Positions 1 through 8,092 of a stretch of DNA of 20,898 nt are shown in pieces; the first letter of the stretch is position 1; every line of letters starts with the position of its first letter. The position numbers and the translations under genes are program-made. The stretch comes from JANNRW01 sp031401815 (lineage in GTDB: Bacteria; Desulfobacterota; Desulfuromonadia; Geobacterales; DSM-12255). The notes beneath the pieces are model-generated. The model was not told where the DNA came from. It did not search any database and saw only the letters and a list, made by a program, of their open reading frames with translations. The stretch is from positions 1-20,898 of the forward strand of contig JANNRW010000016.1 of assembly GCA_031401815.1 (NCBI GenBank), read 5' to 3'.

Positions 1-459
1 ACCAGAGCCGACAAGGTTATCGGCATGCACTTCATGAATCCTGTGCCACTCATGAAACTCGTAGAGGTGATTCGCGGTCACGCCACCAGCGAAGAGACCT
101 TTACTGTTACATCCGGTTTGATAGCCGGTCTTGAGAAGGAGATGGCCGTCTCCCAGGACTATCCCGGCTTCATTGTCAACAGGGTGCTTATCCCGATGAT
201 CAACGAGGCGGTGTTTGCGCTTTATGAAGGGATTGCTACTGCCGAAGATATAGACAAGGGGATGAAGCTCGGCACCAACCAGCCTATGGGGCCTTTGACT
301 CTGGCCGATTTCATCGGGCTTGATACGGTGCTAGCCATTGCAAACGTTCTTTACGACGGATTCAAGGATTCCAAATACCGCCCCTGTCCCTTGCTTGTGA
401 AGATGGTCAATGCGGGGTATCTGGGGAGAAAATCGGGGCGAGGGTTTTATACATATTAG
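1..459 (+). CDS. hbd: 3-hydroxybutyryl-CoA dehydrogenase, C-terminal part (5' end outside window)
   Basis: The reading frame is open from base 1 and ends at a TAG at 457-459, giving about 152 residues, roughly the C-terminal half of a family protein of about 280. It begins TRADKVIGMHFMNPVP, the conserved segment holding the catalytic histidine (HFMNP) of 3-hydroxyacyl-CoA dehydrogenases. The substrate-binding C-terminal domain follows, with PGFIVNRVLIPMINEA, then GTNQPMGPLTLADFIGLD, and the typical end GRKSGRGFYTY. The family enzyme is cytoplasmic and oxidises (S)-3-hydroxybutyryl-CoA to acetoacetyl-CoA with NAD(P), in butyrate or fatty-acid metabolism. The Rossmann domain lies upstream of the window. 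The gene converges on the regulator gene at 573-1943. An internal ATG at 25 is not the start. Family assignment is secure; substrate chain length is inferred. Confidence 0.93.
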   Translation, partial: TRADKVIGMHFMNPVPLMKLVEVIRGHATSEETFTVTSGLIAGLEKEMAVSQDYPGFIVNRVLIPMINEAVFALYEGIATAEDIDKGMKLGTNQPMGPLTLADFIGLDTVLAIANVLYDGFKDSKYRPCPLLVKMVNAGYLGRKSGRGFYTY

Positions 460-464
460 GAATT

Positions 465-549
465 CAGGCTGAAGGCTGAAGGTGAAAAGGTTACATCTGT
501 CGAATTGCCAGTTTCTGCAAGGATTTTCCCTTCAGTCTTCAGCCTTCAG
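465..549. repeat. Inverted heptamer (CTGAAGG) repeats between convergent genes
   Basis: Two direct heptamers CTGAAGG lie at 469-482. Three reverse-complement heptamers (CCTTCAG, TCTTCAG, CCTTCAG) lie at 529-549. A 13-bp perfect inverted match (469-481 with 537-549) can form a stem around a loop of about 55 nt. It sits in the gap between the convergent hbd and NtrC-type regulator genes, where a bidirectional terminator would be expected, but neither side has a T tract. A decayed short-tandem-repeat pair is equally possible. Confidence 0.7.
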
Positions 550-572
550 TCTATAAACCTGAAGCTGCTTTT

Positions 573-1943
573 TCACCCCTGCGGCCTTTCAATCCCGAAC
601 TTTTCCAGACGATACTGTAGCGTTTTGTAGCTCATTTTAAGAAGTGGAGCCGCCTTGCTGATTGTCCATTCAGCTCGTTCCATGGCCTTGATAATCAGCT
701 CTCTCTCCAGCTCCTCGAAAGATATGCCGTCAGCAGGGAAATCAAACGGAAGTGCTCCGCTCCCTGAAACCATGTTGTGAACTTCAGCCGGGAGATCCTC
801 AGGCATTATGCGCTCCCCTTCAGCCATCAACACCCCCCGCTCAATTACCGACTCAAGCTGCCTTACATTTCCGGGCCAGGAGTAGTTAAGAAGCAGTTTC
901 AGCGCTGACTTGGCAATCCCGTGAACCGGCATCTCTGTGACAATCGCATATTTTTTGACGAAAAAATCGGCCAGAGTGGCGATATCACTACCCCGCTCCC
1001 GAAGAGAAGGGAGATTGATCCTGATGACATTCAGTCGATAGTAAAGATCTTCCCTGAAATTCCCCTTCTTTATCTCCTGCTCCAGCTCCTTGTTGGTAGC
1101 TGCAAGTATCCGGACATCAATCGCAATATTGACTTTCCCGCCAACCCTGCGAATCTCCTTCTCCTGAATCGCCCGCAATAGTTTTGCCTGGAGTGAAATG
1201 TTCATCTCGCCTATTTCGTCAAGAAAAACCGTCCCCCCTTCAGCCGCTTCAAAGAGACCAATCTCCCTGCTGCTGGCACCGGTAAAAGAGCCCTTTTCAT
1301 GACCGAACAGCTCACTTTCAATCAGTGCGTCAGGAATTGCTGCGCAATTTATTGCGAAAAACGGCTTGCCAGAGCGCGGGCTCTTGTCATGAATAGCTCT
1401 GGCCACAAGCTCCTTGCCGGTTCCTGATTCACCGTAAATAAGCACAGTTGAGCTGGTTGGTGCAATCTTGTTGATAACCCTGAACATCTCCTTAAGCTTT
1501 GGGTGATCGCCGATAATGTTCTGGATAACAGAGTTTTCCTCCAGTTTCTTATGGAGGACGGTGTTCTCTTTCAGAAGCGCCAGATGTTCGCACGCCCGTT
1601 GCAGGGTAAAGAGCAGATGATCCCTGTCAAGTGGCTTTTCCAGGTAATTGAACGCCCCTTTCCGGGTTGCCTCAACAGCCGAGTCGATCGTCCCGTGAGC
1701 GGTCATGATAATGACGCACTGCTGCGGATTATCTGCCAGCACCTTTTCGAGAAGCTCCATCCCTGACATCCCCTGCATTTTCAGGTCAGTCAGAACAAGA
1801 TCAAACTCCTGTTCCTTGAGGAGTTCGAGAGCTGCTGGCGCACTTGCAACCGAACGCGTCCGGTAACCCTCCTTTGTCAGGATGGTCTGCAGAATATCGC
1901 GCTGGGCTTTTTCATCATCAACTACTAGGATGCTCTCTGCCAT
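573..1943 (-). CDS. NtrC-family sigma-54-dependent response regulator
   Basis: This 456-residue protein has the full NtrC/ZraR layout. The receiver domain (1-120) has the acidic pair DD at 9-10, phosphoacceptor D53 in LTDLKM and conserved K103. The AAA+ domain (about 140-380) has Walker A GESGTGKE (171-178), Walker B GGTVFLDE (236-243) and the sigma-54 contact loop GSFTGA (218-223). A Fis-type helix-turn-helix (about 425-452) contains ISKAAPLLKMSYKTLQYRL. The ATG at 1943 follows AGGAG at good spacing and overlaps the end of the upstream kinase gene by 19 bp, so the kinase at 1925-3373 is its likely partner. It should activate -24/-12 promoters when phosphorylated. The only deviation is serine in place of alanine in the GAFTGA loop. 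Its targets cannot be read from the window. Confidence 0.95.
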   Translation of the reverse strand: MAESILVVDDEKAQRDILQTILTKEGYRTRSVASAPAALELLKEQEFDLVLTDLKMQGMSGMELLEKVLADNPQQCVIIMTAHGTIDSAVEATRKGAFNYLEKPLDRDHLLFTLQRACEHLALLKENTVLHKKLEENSVIQNIIGDHPKLKEMFRVINKIAPTSSTVLIYGESGTGKELVARAIHDKSPRSGKPFFAINCAAIPDALIESELFGHEKGSFTGASSREIGLFEAAEGGTVFLDEIGEMNISLQAKLLRAIQEKEIRRVGGKVNIAIDVRILAATNKELEQEIKKGNFREDLYYRLNVIRINLPSLRERGSDIATLADFFVKKYAIVTEMPVHGIAKSALKLLLNYSWPGNVRQLESVIERGVLMAEGERIMPEDLPAEVHNMVSGSGALPFDFPADGISFEELERELIIKAMERAEWTISKAAPLLKMSYKTLQYRLEKFGIERPQG

Positions 1944-3373
1944 ACACTGCTCCTGTTCAACTGCTGTGAACTGTCCGGCAATATTACCGTTATTGTCGTT
2001 CCCTGCCCGACCGAGCTTTCGGCCATAATCTGGCCGCCATGCGCCCTTATTATTCTTTCGGTAATCGCCAGGCCAAGCCCAATTCCAGCCTCTTTCGTCG
2101 TAAAATATGGCTGAAAGATCTTCTCGATATCTTCGGGCTGGATACCCTCACCCTGATCACGGAAGGTAAGTCTGAAAACCCCTTCCGCAAAGGTCGCTCC
2201 AAGAGTTATTGTCCCTCCATCCGGCATGGACTGCGCACCATTTGTGATGAAATTGTACATGCAGTTTCTAAGCAGCTCCTGGTCACAATAAATTTGCGGA
2301 AGTCCGGGGTCAAGCTCTATTCTTATGGTAACTTTCTGTTCAGCAAGTTTTTCCTTTAAAATAGTAAGTGACCTGTCGATGACATCCCGGTAATCAACTT
2401 TTGCAAGACGAAGCTTCAAGGGACGGCCATAGTTCATGAAATTGAGAACCATGTAGTTTGCCTTGCGAACCTCCTCCTTGATCGTATCCGCTATTTTTTC
2501 AACTTCACTCTTTTTTTCCGGACATCCTGTCTGCATCTCATTTTTCAGGTGATCAATCGCCAGGCTGATGTAGTTGAGCGGATTTCTGATTTCATGCGCA
2601 ATACCTGAAGCCAGCTGTCCGACCCTTGAGAGGTGCTCTGCTTCATGCAGCCGCTCTTCGAGATTTTTTCGCTCTCTCAGCTGCTCGACCATCTCGTTGA
2701 AACTCGCGGCAAGTTCGCCGATCTCATCCGAGCTCTCAACCGGAACAGTAACTGAAAGATCCCCCCCTGCAACCTTGCGTACCTTGAGGACAAGCCTCTG
2801 GATCGGATAGGTATAGCGCCGGGCGAGAAAAATTATCAGCATTGTGCCCAGGGTGAAAATAATGCAGGTAGCAACCAGCCGCCGCAAGAAGTTGTCCCGC
2901 TGAATCTCTCTGATATTGTCAAGAAGAAGATCAATTTCTACGTACCCGAGCTGTTCATCCCCCACTATTACCGGTACCACCAGATTGTACGGTTTAGGTG
3001 AAGGGCCAACGACACCTTTTTTTACCGGAGCAGCTTTCAGCCCCTTTTCAAGTTTTTTGATCTCCCGCTTTTTGCCGATCTTTTCAGGATCGGAAGAGTC
3101 AATAATTTCCCCTTCATTGTTGATAATATTGATTTCATTGATCCCCTTCTTGCGAGCTTCAAGCAGATACTCTGCCAGACGGGAAGTTTCAAGCTCCGCC
3201 TCTGAAGTCAGATCTTCGACCCCCTTTTGCAAAACTTCGGAGATCGCTGTTGAGCTCTCCTGTATCTCGTTCACCAGTTTGGTCTGGCTTAACTGGTTCA
3301 TGATGAAGAGGGTCACCATGGCAAGAATCAGCAGGGTAAGCATTATGAGGACTAGTTTTGCGTTCAGTTTCAT
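1925..3373 (-). CDS. Membrane sensor histidine kinase paired with the NtrC-type regulator
   Basis: This 482-residue kinase resembles ZraS/AtoS/NtrB-type proteins. A first membrane segment (about 7-26) is followed by an extracytoplasmic region (about 27-165) that looks like a single Cache/PDC fold (NIINNEGEIIDSSDPEKIG, then VVPVIVGDEQLGYVEIDL). A second membrane segment (about 166-184) leads to HAMP (about 185-237). The HisKA box is GIAHEIRNPLNYI with H260. The ATPase domain has N box NFITNGAQSM, G1 DQGEGI, F box FQPYFTTK and G2 GIGLGLAI. The ATG at 3373 has AGGAA about 7 nt upstream. Its end overlaps the regulator gene, a strong sign of a cognate pair. The ligand is unknown. A half copy of a foldback element (3397-3464) lies just upstream, so this gene pair is probably transcribed separately from 3498-5399. 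Confidence 0.94.
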   Translation of the reverse strand: MKLNAKLVLIMLTLLILAMVTLFIMNQLSQTKLVNEIQESSTAISEVLQKGVEDLTSEAELETSRLAEYLLEARKKGINEINIINNEGEIIDSSDPEKIGKKREIKKLEKGLKAAPVKKGVVGPSPKPYNLVVPVIVGDEQLGYVEIDLLLDNIREIQRDNFLRRLVATCIIFTLGTMLIIFLARRYTYPIQRLVLKVRKVAGGDLSVTVPVESSDEIGELAASFNEMVEQLRERKNLEERLHEAEHLSRVGQLASGIAHEIRNPLNYISLAIDHLKNEMQTGCPEKKSEVEKIADTIKEEVRKANYMVLNFMNYGRPLKLRLAKVDYRDVIDRSLTILKEKLAEQKVTIRIELDPGLPQIYCDQELLRNCMYNFITNGAQSMPDGGTITLGATFAEGVFRLTFRDQGEGIQPEDIEKIFQPYFTTKEAGIGLGLAITERIIRAHGGQIMAESSVGQGTTITVILPDSSQQLNRSSVWQRAS

Positions 3374-3396
3374 TTAATGGTTCCTGTTGTAAACGT

Positions 3397-3464
3397 GATG
3401 CATTCGCAAATTCTCAAAAAGCCCCCTCCCCCCTGGCGGGGGAGGGTCAGGGTGGGGGGGGAAA
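3397..3464. repeat. Half copy of GC-rich foldback element
   Basis: The outer end (3397-3415) matches the left end of the complete element at 7932-8088 with one mismatch in 19. It is followed by the same hairpin, a 9-bp stem at 3424-3432/3438-3446 around the loop CTGGC, and a G-rich arm. The right half, with the second hairpin and the mirrored end, is absent. The copy appears truncated before the end of the hybrid kinase gene at 3498. Confidence 0.75.
3416..3446 (-). terminator. Rho-independent terminator-like hairpin after the hybrid kinase gene
   Basis: Read on the minus strand, a perfect 9-bp GC-only stem (CCCTCCCCC with GGGGGAGGG, 5-nt loop) is followed by GGC and five T residues. It lies about 50 nt downstream of the stop of the gene at 3498-5399. 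It is formed by the half foldback element, so the repeat seems to have been used as a terminator separating this gene from the kinase-regulator pair at 573-3373. Confidence 0.6.
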
Positions 3465-3497
3465 TGACTTTTTCAGAGTCCCTGACCGTTATTCTCC

Positions 3498-5399
3498 TCA
3501 CTCCCCGTCCAGCACACTCCGCACCTTGCGGAGCAGCGTCTGTGTGGATGTCGGCTTGGGAAGCATCTGGACGCCGGTTTCAAGCACCATCTTCTTCTGT
3601 ATCGTCTCTGGGGCATAACCACTGGAGAAGATCGCCCTTATGTTCGGCTGTATTCTCCGGATCTCGTCAAAAGCCTCTTTCCCGTTCATTTTCGGCATGA
3701 CAAGATCAAACAGCAGAAGGTCTATTCTCTCACTGTTTTCCCGGAACAACTTGACAGCCTCCTCGCCATCACGAGCCTCGATAACCTTGTAACCGTAACC
3801 GGTCAAAACCCCGACCTCCAGCCGCCTCACCATCTCGTCATCCTCTGCCAGAAGGATCATCTCACTCCCCCCGGTCGGCTCTTCTTCGGGCACTGTTGAA
3901 AAAGGCTCTTCCAGCCCCGCTTTGATGACTGGCAAATATATCCTGAAGGTAGTTCCGGCTCCCTTCTCGCTGCCGACATCTATATACCCTCCATGCTCCC
4001 TGATGATGCCGTACACTACAGAAAGCCCGAGTCCAGTCCCCTTGCCAACCTCCTTGGTGGTGAAAAACGGCTCGAAAATCCGCTTCTGAGTCGTTTCATC
4101 CATCCCCTCGCCGCTGTCGGTAACGCTTAACAGCGCGTAAAGACCAGGCTTGCCAAAACCATGAGCTGAGACAAACTCCCTCTCCAGGCTGGTTATTTCC
4201 GTTGTAACCGTCAATGCCCCACCTTTTGGCATGGAGTGACCGGCATTTGTAGCCAGGTTCATCAGCACCTGTTCAAGCTGGTGTTCGTCCGCCATAATCG
4301 TTATTGGCTCTGTATAGAGCACTGTCCTGTAAGCTATATCCTCCCCTATGACCTTTATCAGAAACTTTTCCACCCTTGCTACAATCTGATTCAGATCAAC
4401 CGCTCTCTTGTCAGAGGTCTGTTTCCTGCTGAAGAGCAGCAGATCCTTCGTAAGATGTACAGCCCGGTATGAAGCCTCAAGCATCGGCTGGATATAAAGC
4501 CTCATCGGGTCATCGTCCGCCATTTTCATCAACGCCATCTGGCCGTAGCCGGTAATGGCGGTCAGGATGTTGTTGAAGTCATGAGCAATTCCCCCTGCCA
4601 GAGTACCGATTGACTCCATCTTCTGGCTCTGCCGGAACTGCTCCTCAAGACTCTTTCGCCCGGTAATATCACGAACCGTATGAACTATCCTTGTCAGGCA
4701 GCCTGAACCGTCCGGGATCGGCGAGGTTGACAGGGCAAGCCATCTGTCAAGTCCCGGTTCAAATCTCTCAGTGTATGATCTCTGGCTTGTTTTAGTTGTT
4801 TCACTCATCGGGCACTCTGCAATAAACTGCACATCCCCATGAAAAACCTGATGACATTTCCTGCCGATCACCTCTTCTGGACTTTTTCCCAAAAGCTCAA
4901 AAAGTGTCTTGTTTGCATTCAGGATAGTCCCATCAACAGCATGGATTGAAACTCCGTCAGACATGGCGTCAAAACAGGCAGACCATTCACTCAGGGCAGC
5001 CTGAATCGCCACTGTGGACTGCTTGCGTTCAATGGCATGATTGATCGAACGGGAAAGCAGATTTTTCTCGATCTGCCCCTTGACAAGGTAATCCTGGGCA
5101 CCGGCCATAACCGCCGCTGACCCGACAGCTTCATTGGAGAGACCGGTAAAGACAATTACCGGGGGGGAAGGATCGGTATCATTCAACCTGGTCAGGGTTT
5201 CAAGCCCGGAGCTGTCAGGCAGGCCAAGGTCGAGCAGAATCACATCAAACTCATTCTCCTTCAGCTCTACAATCCCTGAGGATAAACGGTCTACACATTT
5301 CAGCTCAGACATTATTCCGGCATCGTGCAGCATATCCTCAATCAGCTCTACATCGCCCGGATTGTCCTCGATCAGAAGAATCCGCAGAAATCTGGTCAT
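3498..5399 (-). CDS. REC-PAS-histidine kinase-REC hybrid sensor, soluble
   Basis: This 633-residue protein has no membrane segment. Its order is: N-terminal receiver (about 5-125, D57 in LLDLGLP, K107), PAS (about 135-248), HisKA with H273 in GIAHDFNNILTAI, ATPase domain (NLATNAGHSM, DSGEGMD, FEPFFTTKE, GTGLGLS) and a C-terminal receiver (about 514-630, D565 in LLLFDLVMPKMNG). The PAS carries GRKCHQVFHG and a later ECPM, resembling the Cys-containing PAS type common in sensor kinases. A kinase that begins with a receiver can take its input from another kinase by phosphotransfer. The ATG at 5399 overlaps the stop of the upstream Rcp1-like regulator as ATGA, with GGAGAGAGGAG as ribosome site. 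Transmitter and C-terminal receiver closely resemble those at 10978-13731 and 15085-17946. No DNA-binding output is present. Confidence 0.93.
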   Translation of the reverse strand: MTRFLRILLIEDNPGDVELIEDMLHDAGIMSELKCVDRLSSGIVELKENEFDVILLDLGLPDSSGLETLTRLNDTDPSPPVIVFTGLSNEAVGSAAVMAGAQDYLVKGQIEKNLLSRSINHAIERKQSTVAIQAALSEWSACFDAMSDGVSIHAVDGTILNANKTLFELLGKSPEEVIGRKCHQVFHGDVQFIAECPMSETTKTSQRSYTERFEPGLDRWLALSTSPIPDGSGCLTRIVHTVRDITGRKSLEEQFRQSQKMESIGTLAGGIAHDFNNILTAITGYGQMALMKMADDDPMRLYIQPMLEASYRAVHLTKDLLLFSRKQTSDKRAVDLNQIVARVEKFLIKVIGEDIAYRTVLYTEPITIMADEHQLEQVLMNLATNAGHSMPKGGALTVTTEITSLEREFVSAHGFGKPGLYALLSVTDSGEGMDETTQKRIFEPFFTTKEVGKGTGLGLSVVYGIIREHGGYIDVGSEKGAGTTFRIYLPVIKAGLEEPFSTVPEEEPTGGSEMILLAEDDEMVRRLEVGVLTGYGYKVIEARDGEEAVKLFRENSERIDLLLFDLVMPKMNGKEAFDEIRRIQPNIRAIFSSGYAPETIQKKMVLETGVQMLPKPTSTQTLLRKVRSVLDGE

Positions 5400-5851
5400 C
5401 TCCTCTCTCCATTCGGGAGCACGACAATACTCAGCCAGAACTCCTCGATTGACTGGACAACGTGAATAAACTGCCTGATATCGATAGGTTTTGTGATGAA
5501 GCAGTTGGCATGCAGGTTATATGTCTTCAGAATATCCTCCTCGGCGCTGGAGGTTGTCAGGATGACCACCGGAATACGTTTGAAACTATCATCCTCCTTG
5601 ATCTCTTGAAGCACCTGTCGGCCATCTTTTTTTGGCAGGTTCAGATCCAGAATGATCAGATCCGGTCTGGGGGAGGCAGCATACTTGCCTGTTTTGCGGA
5701 GAAACTCCATTGCCGCAACGCCATCATTCACAACATGCAGATCGTTGTGAAGCTTCCCCATCCCGAGCGCTTCCCGCGCCAGTTCAACATCTCCGGGGTT
5801 GTCCTCGACCAGCAGAATATCGATTGGCCTTACAGATCCATTTCTTTCCAT
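5396..5851 (-). CDS. Rcp1-like single-domain response regulator
   Basis: This roughly 151-residue receiver-only protein belongs to the Rcp1/CheY-like group. It shows ILLVEDNPGDVELAREAL near the N terminus, the phosphoacceptor in LIILDLNLPKKDG (D70 counted from the TTG), the switch segment VVILTTSSAEEDI, and lysine in FITKPID. Rcp1-type regulators are the usual partners of kinases of the Cph1 type, and the kinase upstream (6056-7918) is of that type. The start is ATG 5851, preceded by AGGAGG nine bases upstream. TTG at 5854 is also possible (six bases from AGGAGG) and adds one residue. The stop overlaps the start of the hybrid kinase (ATGA), so the two should be translationally coupled. There is no output domain, so it probably relays phosphate or binds a partner protein. 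Confidence 0.92.
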   Translation of the reverse strand: MERNGSVRPIDILLVEDNPGDVELAREALGMGKLHNDLHVVNDGVAAMEFLRKTGKYAASPRPDLIILDLNLPKKDGRQVLQEIKEDDSFKRIPVVILTTSSAEEDILKTYNLHANCFITKPIDIRQFIHVVQSIEEFWLSIVVLPNGERR

Positions 5852-5881
5852 CAAGTAGTACCTCCTCGCTATTTCCAGGAT

Positions 5882-6048
5882 TGTCCGGTTTGGTATATGC
5901 AGTTGCCTTAAAAGTTCCCCCTCCCTTGGCGGGAGGGGGTCAGGGGGTGGGGGAATTTGCCATATTTGACACTGTCGGCAGCTTCACCCACCCCTCTATC
6001 CCCTCCCGTCAAGGGAGGGGAGGCTAAATGCAAAGACCTGACCGGACA
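5882..6048. mobile_element. Foldback (MITE-like) element, 167 bp, with 14-bp flanking direct repeats
   Basis: The ends are inverted: TGTCCGGT at 5882-5889 and ACCGGACA at 6041-6048, with similarity continuing inward for about 25 bp. Inside are two GC-only hairpins in mirror orientation (5917-5939 and 6000-6020) around a spacer of about 45 nt. CTCCTCGCTATTTC occurs on both sides (5862-5875 and 6049-6062), abutting the right end and six bases from the left end. The right repeat holds the stop codon of the upstream kinase gene; the left one holds the ribosome-binding site of the regulator gene. The element carries no gene. Confidence 0.75.
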
Positions 6049-6055
6049 CTCCTCG

Positions 6056-7918
6056 CTATTTCTGAATCGTAAAATAAAAGGTCGCACCTTTTCCCGGCTC
6101 TGATTCAAACCAGATCCGGCCACCGTGGCGCTCCACTATTTTTTTGCAGATTGCAAGACCTATGCCGCTCCCCGGATACTCCTCCCTGGTGTGCAGGCGC
6201 TGAAAGATGACGAACAGCTTGTCGCTGAACTGCGGATCAATGCCGATGCCGTTGTCTTTAACGGAAAAGAGCCACTCCTGCCCATTGTCCGCAGCCGAGA
6301 CATGAACCTGCGGAGAGAGCTCCCCATGAAACTTCAGAGCATTACTGATAAGGTTCTGAAAGAGCTGAACCAGCTGTGAGGCATCGGCTCTTATCTCAGG
6401 AAGTCTGTCATTGGTTATGATAGCCTTTGTCTCCCTGATTTTGATTTTCATGTTATTTATCGCTTTTCCAAGCAGTCCATGAGAATCAACAGTCTCCAGC
6501 GGATTTTTCCAAGAGCCGATACGGGAGTATGCCAGAAGATCGTTGATCAGAAGCTGCATCCGGACTGCGCCATCCACAGCGTAGTGGATATAAAGATTGG
6601 CCTTTTCATCAAGCTTGTCTTCATAGCGCTGGGCAAGGAGCTGTGTATAGCTCGAAATCATCCGGAGCGGCTCCTGAAGGTCGTGCGAAGCTACATAGGC
6701 GAACTGCTCCAGATCCCTGTTGGAGCGTTGCAGCTCTTCAATAGTTGATTCCAGCCTTGACTCCATCTGTTTGCGATCAGTGATGTCATTTATGATCGCA
6801 AGGAAAACCTTGTACGCCCCTTCCTGATGAATCTGGAGGTATGCCAGAACCGGATAATCAGTGCCGTCTTTTCTTCTGTGAACGGTCTCAAAAACAACTC
6901 TTTCTCTCTCTTTGTCCAGTAAAGGCCTGACCAGATCCCTGAATGACTCCTCTGTATAAAAAGGCTTTATATCAAGAGGTGTCATTCTCCTCATTTCATT
7001 AAGAGTATATCCTATATTCAGTAAAGCTCCATGATTAACATATTCGAACTTGAATGTATTCGCATCAAAAATATAAATTTCGTTAAGACTGTCCTCAATG
7101 ATATTTAACAACCTGAATTGTTCACGCTCTGCCTTTTTCCGAGCAGAAATCTCTTTCTCCAGCTTGTCTACCGAGGTAAATGACAGTTTTAGTTGAGCGG
7201 CCATCTCATTACTCGCCAGCGCCAGTTGAGAGAGCTCGTCATCCCCTTCCACAACGATCCGGTAATCAAGATTGCCATTGCCAATAACTTCAACACCGCT
7301 GCTGAGCGCTTTTATACGTCTTACCAGGGTTCTGCGGATAATGACTGAATTCTGGATGATCGCAAGAATACCGCAGGATATTATCAGAACCACTATGAAA
7401 ATCCCGCTGTCCCGCGCCCTTTTTGCCTTTATCTGGGCTGATTCACGCACTCTGCTGATATTGTCTGAAAGTGAATAGGCTTTCAGAAAGACCTGACTGA
7501 TCTGCCGCTGTTCTGCGTCGCTGAAACCGGTTTTGCTGATCAGACCTTCCTGTTGGCCTCTGCGCCCCTCAATGATCCTGGAAAACCCTGAAAAACTGGC
7601 CTCAAAATCCTTCCTTGCATCCTGTAGCAAAACCCTGTCCTTCTCCTTGGTAAAGCGTGATCCTGCCGTTTCAAGAAGGTTTCCGAGAGCGTTGGACTTG
7701 GCATGCCACTGTTTTGCAGACCTCTCCTCCCGGTGTAGCAGAAACTCGTCCCGCAAAAGAATTCTTTCAAAAGCAATCTTTCGCATCTCATCGACAAGCT
7801 CCATATCCCGGTCTGCGGAAGAGATTCTCCACCATGACCAGATGAGGGATAACAGGATAAGGATGACAGTCCCAAGGGAGATGATCGTGTTGAGCCTGAG
7901 CCGCATTTTTATCTTCAC
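6056..7918 (-). CDS. Membrane PAS histidine kinase of the phytochrome-like (Cph1) transmitter type
   Basis: Numbered from GTG 7918 (620 residues): membrane segment (about 12-28), helical extracytoplasmic region (about 30-170), second membrane segment (about 172-193), HAMP (about 194-247), PAS (about 268-385) ending AIINDITDRKQ, then DLEQFAYVASHDLQEPLR with H412. The ATPase domain has NLISNALKFHG, DNGIGID, FQRLH and GSGIGLAI. The HDLQEPLR box is typical of kinases that use Rcp1-like regulators, and such a regulator is the next gene. The start is GTG 7918 because AGGGGAG lies five bases upstream. An in-frame ATG at 7957 would add 13 residues coded by the foldback element at 7932-8088 and is rejected. 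Restored to its pre-insertion form, this gene lies 11 bp after the binding-protein gene. Confidence 0.9.
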   Translation of the reverse strand: MKIKMRLRLNTIISLGTVILILLSLIWSWWRISSADRDMELVDEMRKIAFERILLRDEFLLHREERSAKQWHAKSNALGNLLETAGSRFTKEKDRVLLQDARKDFEASFSGFSRIIEGRRGQQEGLISKTGFSDAEQRQISQVFLKAYSLSDNISRVRESAQIKAKRARDSGIFIVVLIISCGILAIIQNSVIIRRTLVRRIKALSSGVEVIGNGNLDYRIVVEGDDELSQLALASNEMAAQLKLSFTSVDKLEKEISARKKAEREQFRLLNIIEDSLNEIYIFDANTFKFEYVNHGALLNIGYTLNEMRRMTPLDIKPFYTEESFRDLVRPLLDKERERVVFETVHRRKDGTDYPVLAYLQIHQEGAYKVFLAIINDITDRKQMESRLESTIEELQRSNRDLEQFAYVASHDLQEPLRMISSYTQLLAQRYEDKLDEKANLYIHYAVDGAVRMQLLINDLLAYSRIGSWKNPLETVDSHGLLGKAINNMKIKIRETKAIITNDRLPEIRADASQLVQLFQNLISNALKFHGELSPQVHVSAADNGQEWLFSVKDNGIGIDPQFSDKLFVIFQRLHTREEYPGSGIGLAICKKIVERHGGRIWFESEPGKGATFYFTIQK

Positions 7919-7931
7919 AAAAGCTCCCCTT

Positions 7932-8088
7932 GATGCACTCGCAAATTCTCTAAACAAGTCCCCTCCCCCCTGGCGGGGGAGGGTTAGGGTGGGGGGGGAG
8001 GTGCCATGATATCAGGATGTTGCAACTTCACCCACCCCCTGACCCCCACCCGTCAAGGGAGGGGGAAAAGACTAATTGCTAGTGCATC
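7932..8088. mobile_element. Foldback (MITE-like) element, 157 bp, with CCCCTT target duplication
   Basis: Inverted ends GATGCACTCGCAAATT (7932-7947) and AATTGCTAGTGCATC (8074-8088) differ by one mismatch and one indel. Almost the whole element is a foldback: hairpin 7961-7983, G-rich arm, short central loop, complementary C-rich arm, and hairpin 8043-8065 with one A:A mismatch. CCCCTT directly abuts both ends (7926-7931 and 8089-8094). The left copy overlaps the kinase ribosome-binding site and the right copy overlaps the TAA of the binding-protein gene. It has no coding capacity, so it would need a transposase in trans. Confidence 0.85.
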
Positions 8089-8092
8089 CCCC

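Noticed and set aside
5908..6123. A 71-codon minus-strand frame.
   Set aside because: It runs through the foldback element at 5882-6048 and into the kinase 3' end in another frame; no protein-like features.
7919..7957. Thirteen extra N-terminal residues for the kinase at 6056-7918, starting at ATG 7957.
   Set aside because: They are coded by the end of the foldback element and its target duplication; GTG 7918 has a well-placed AGGGGAG.
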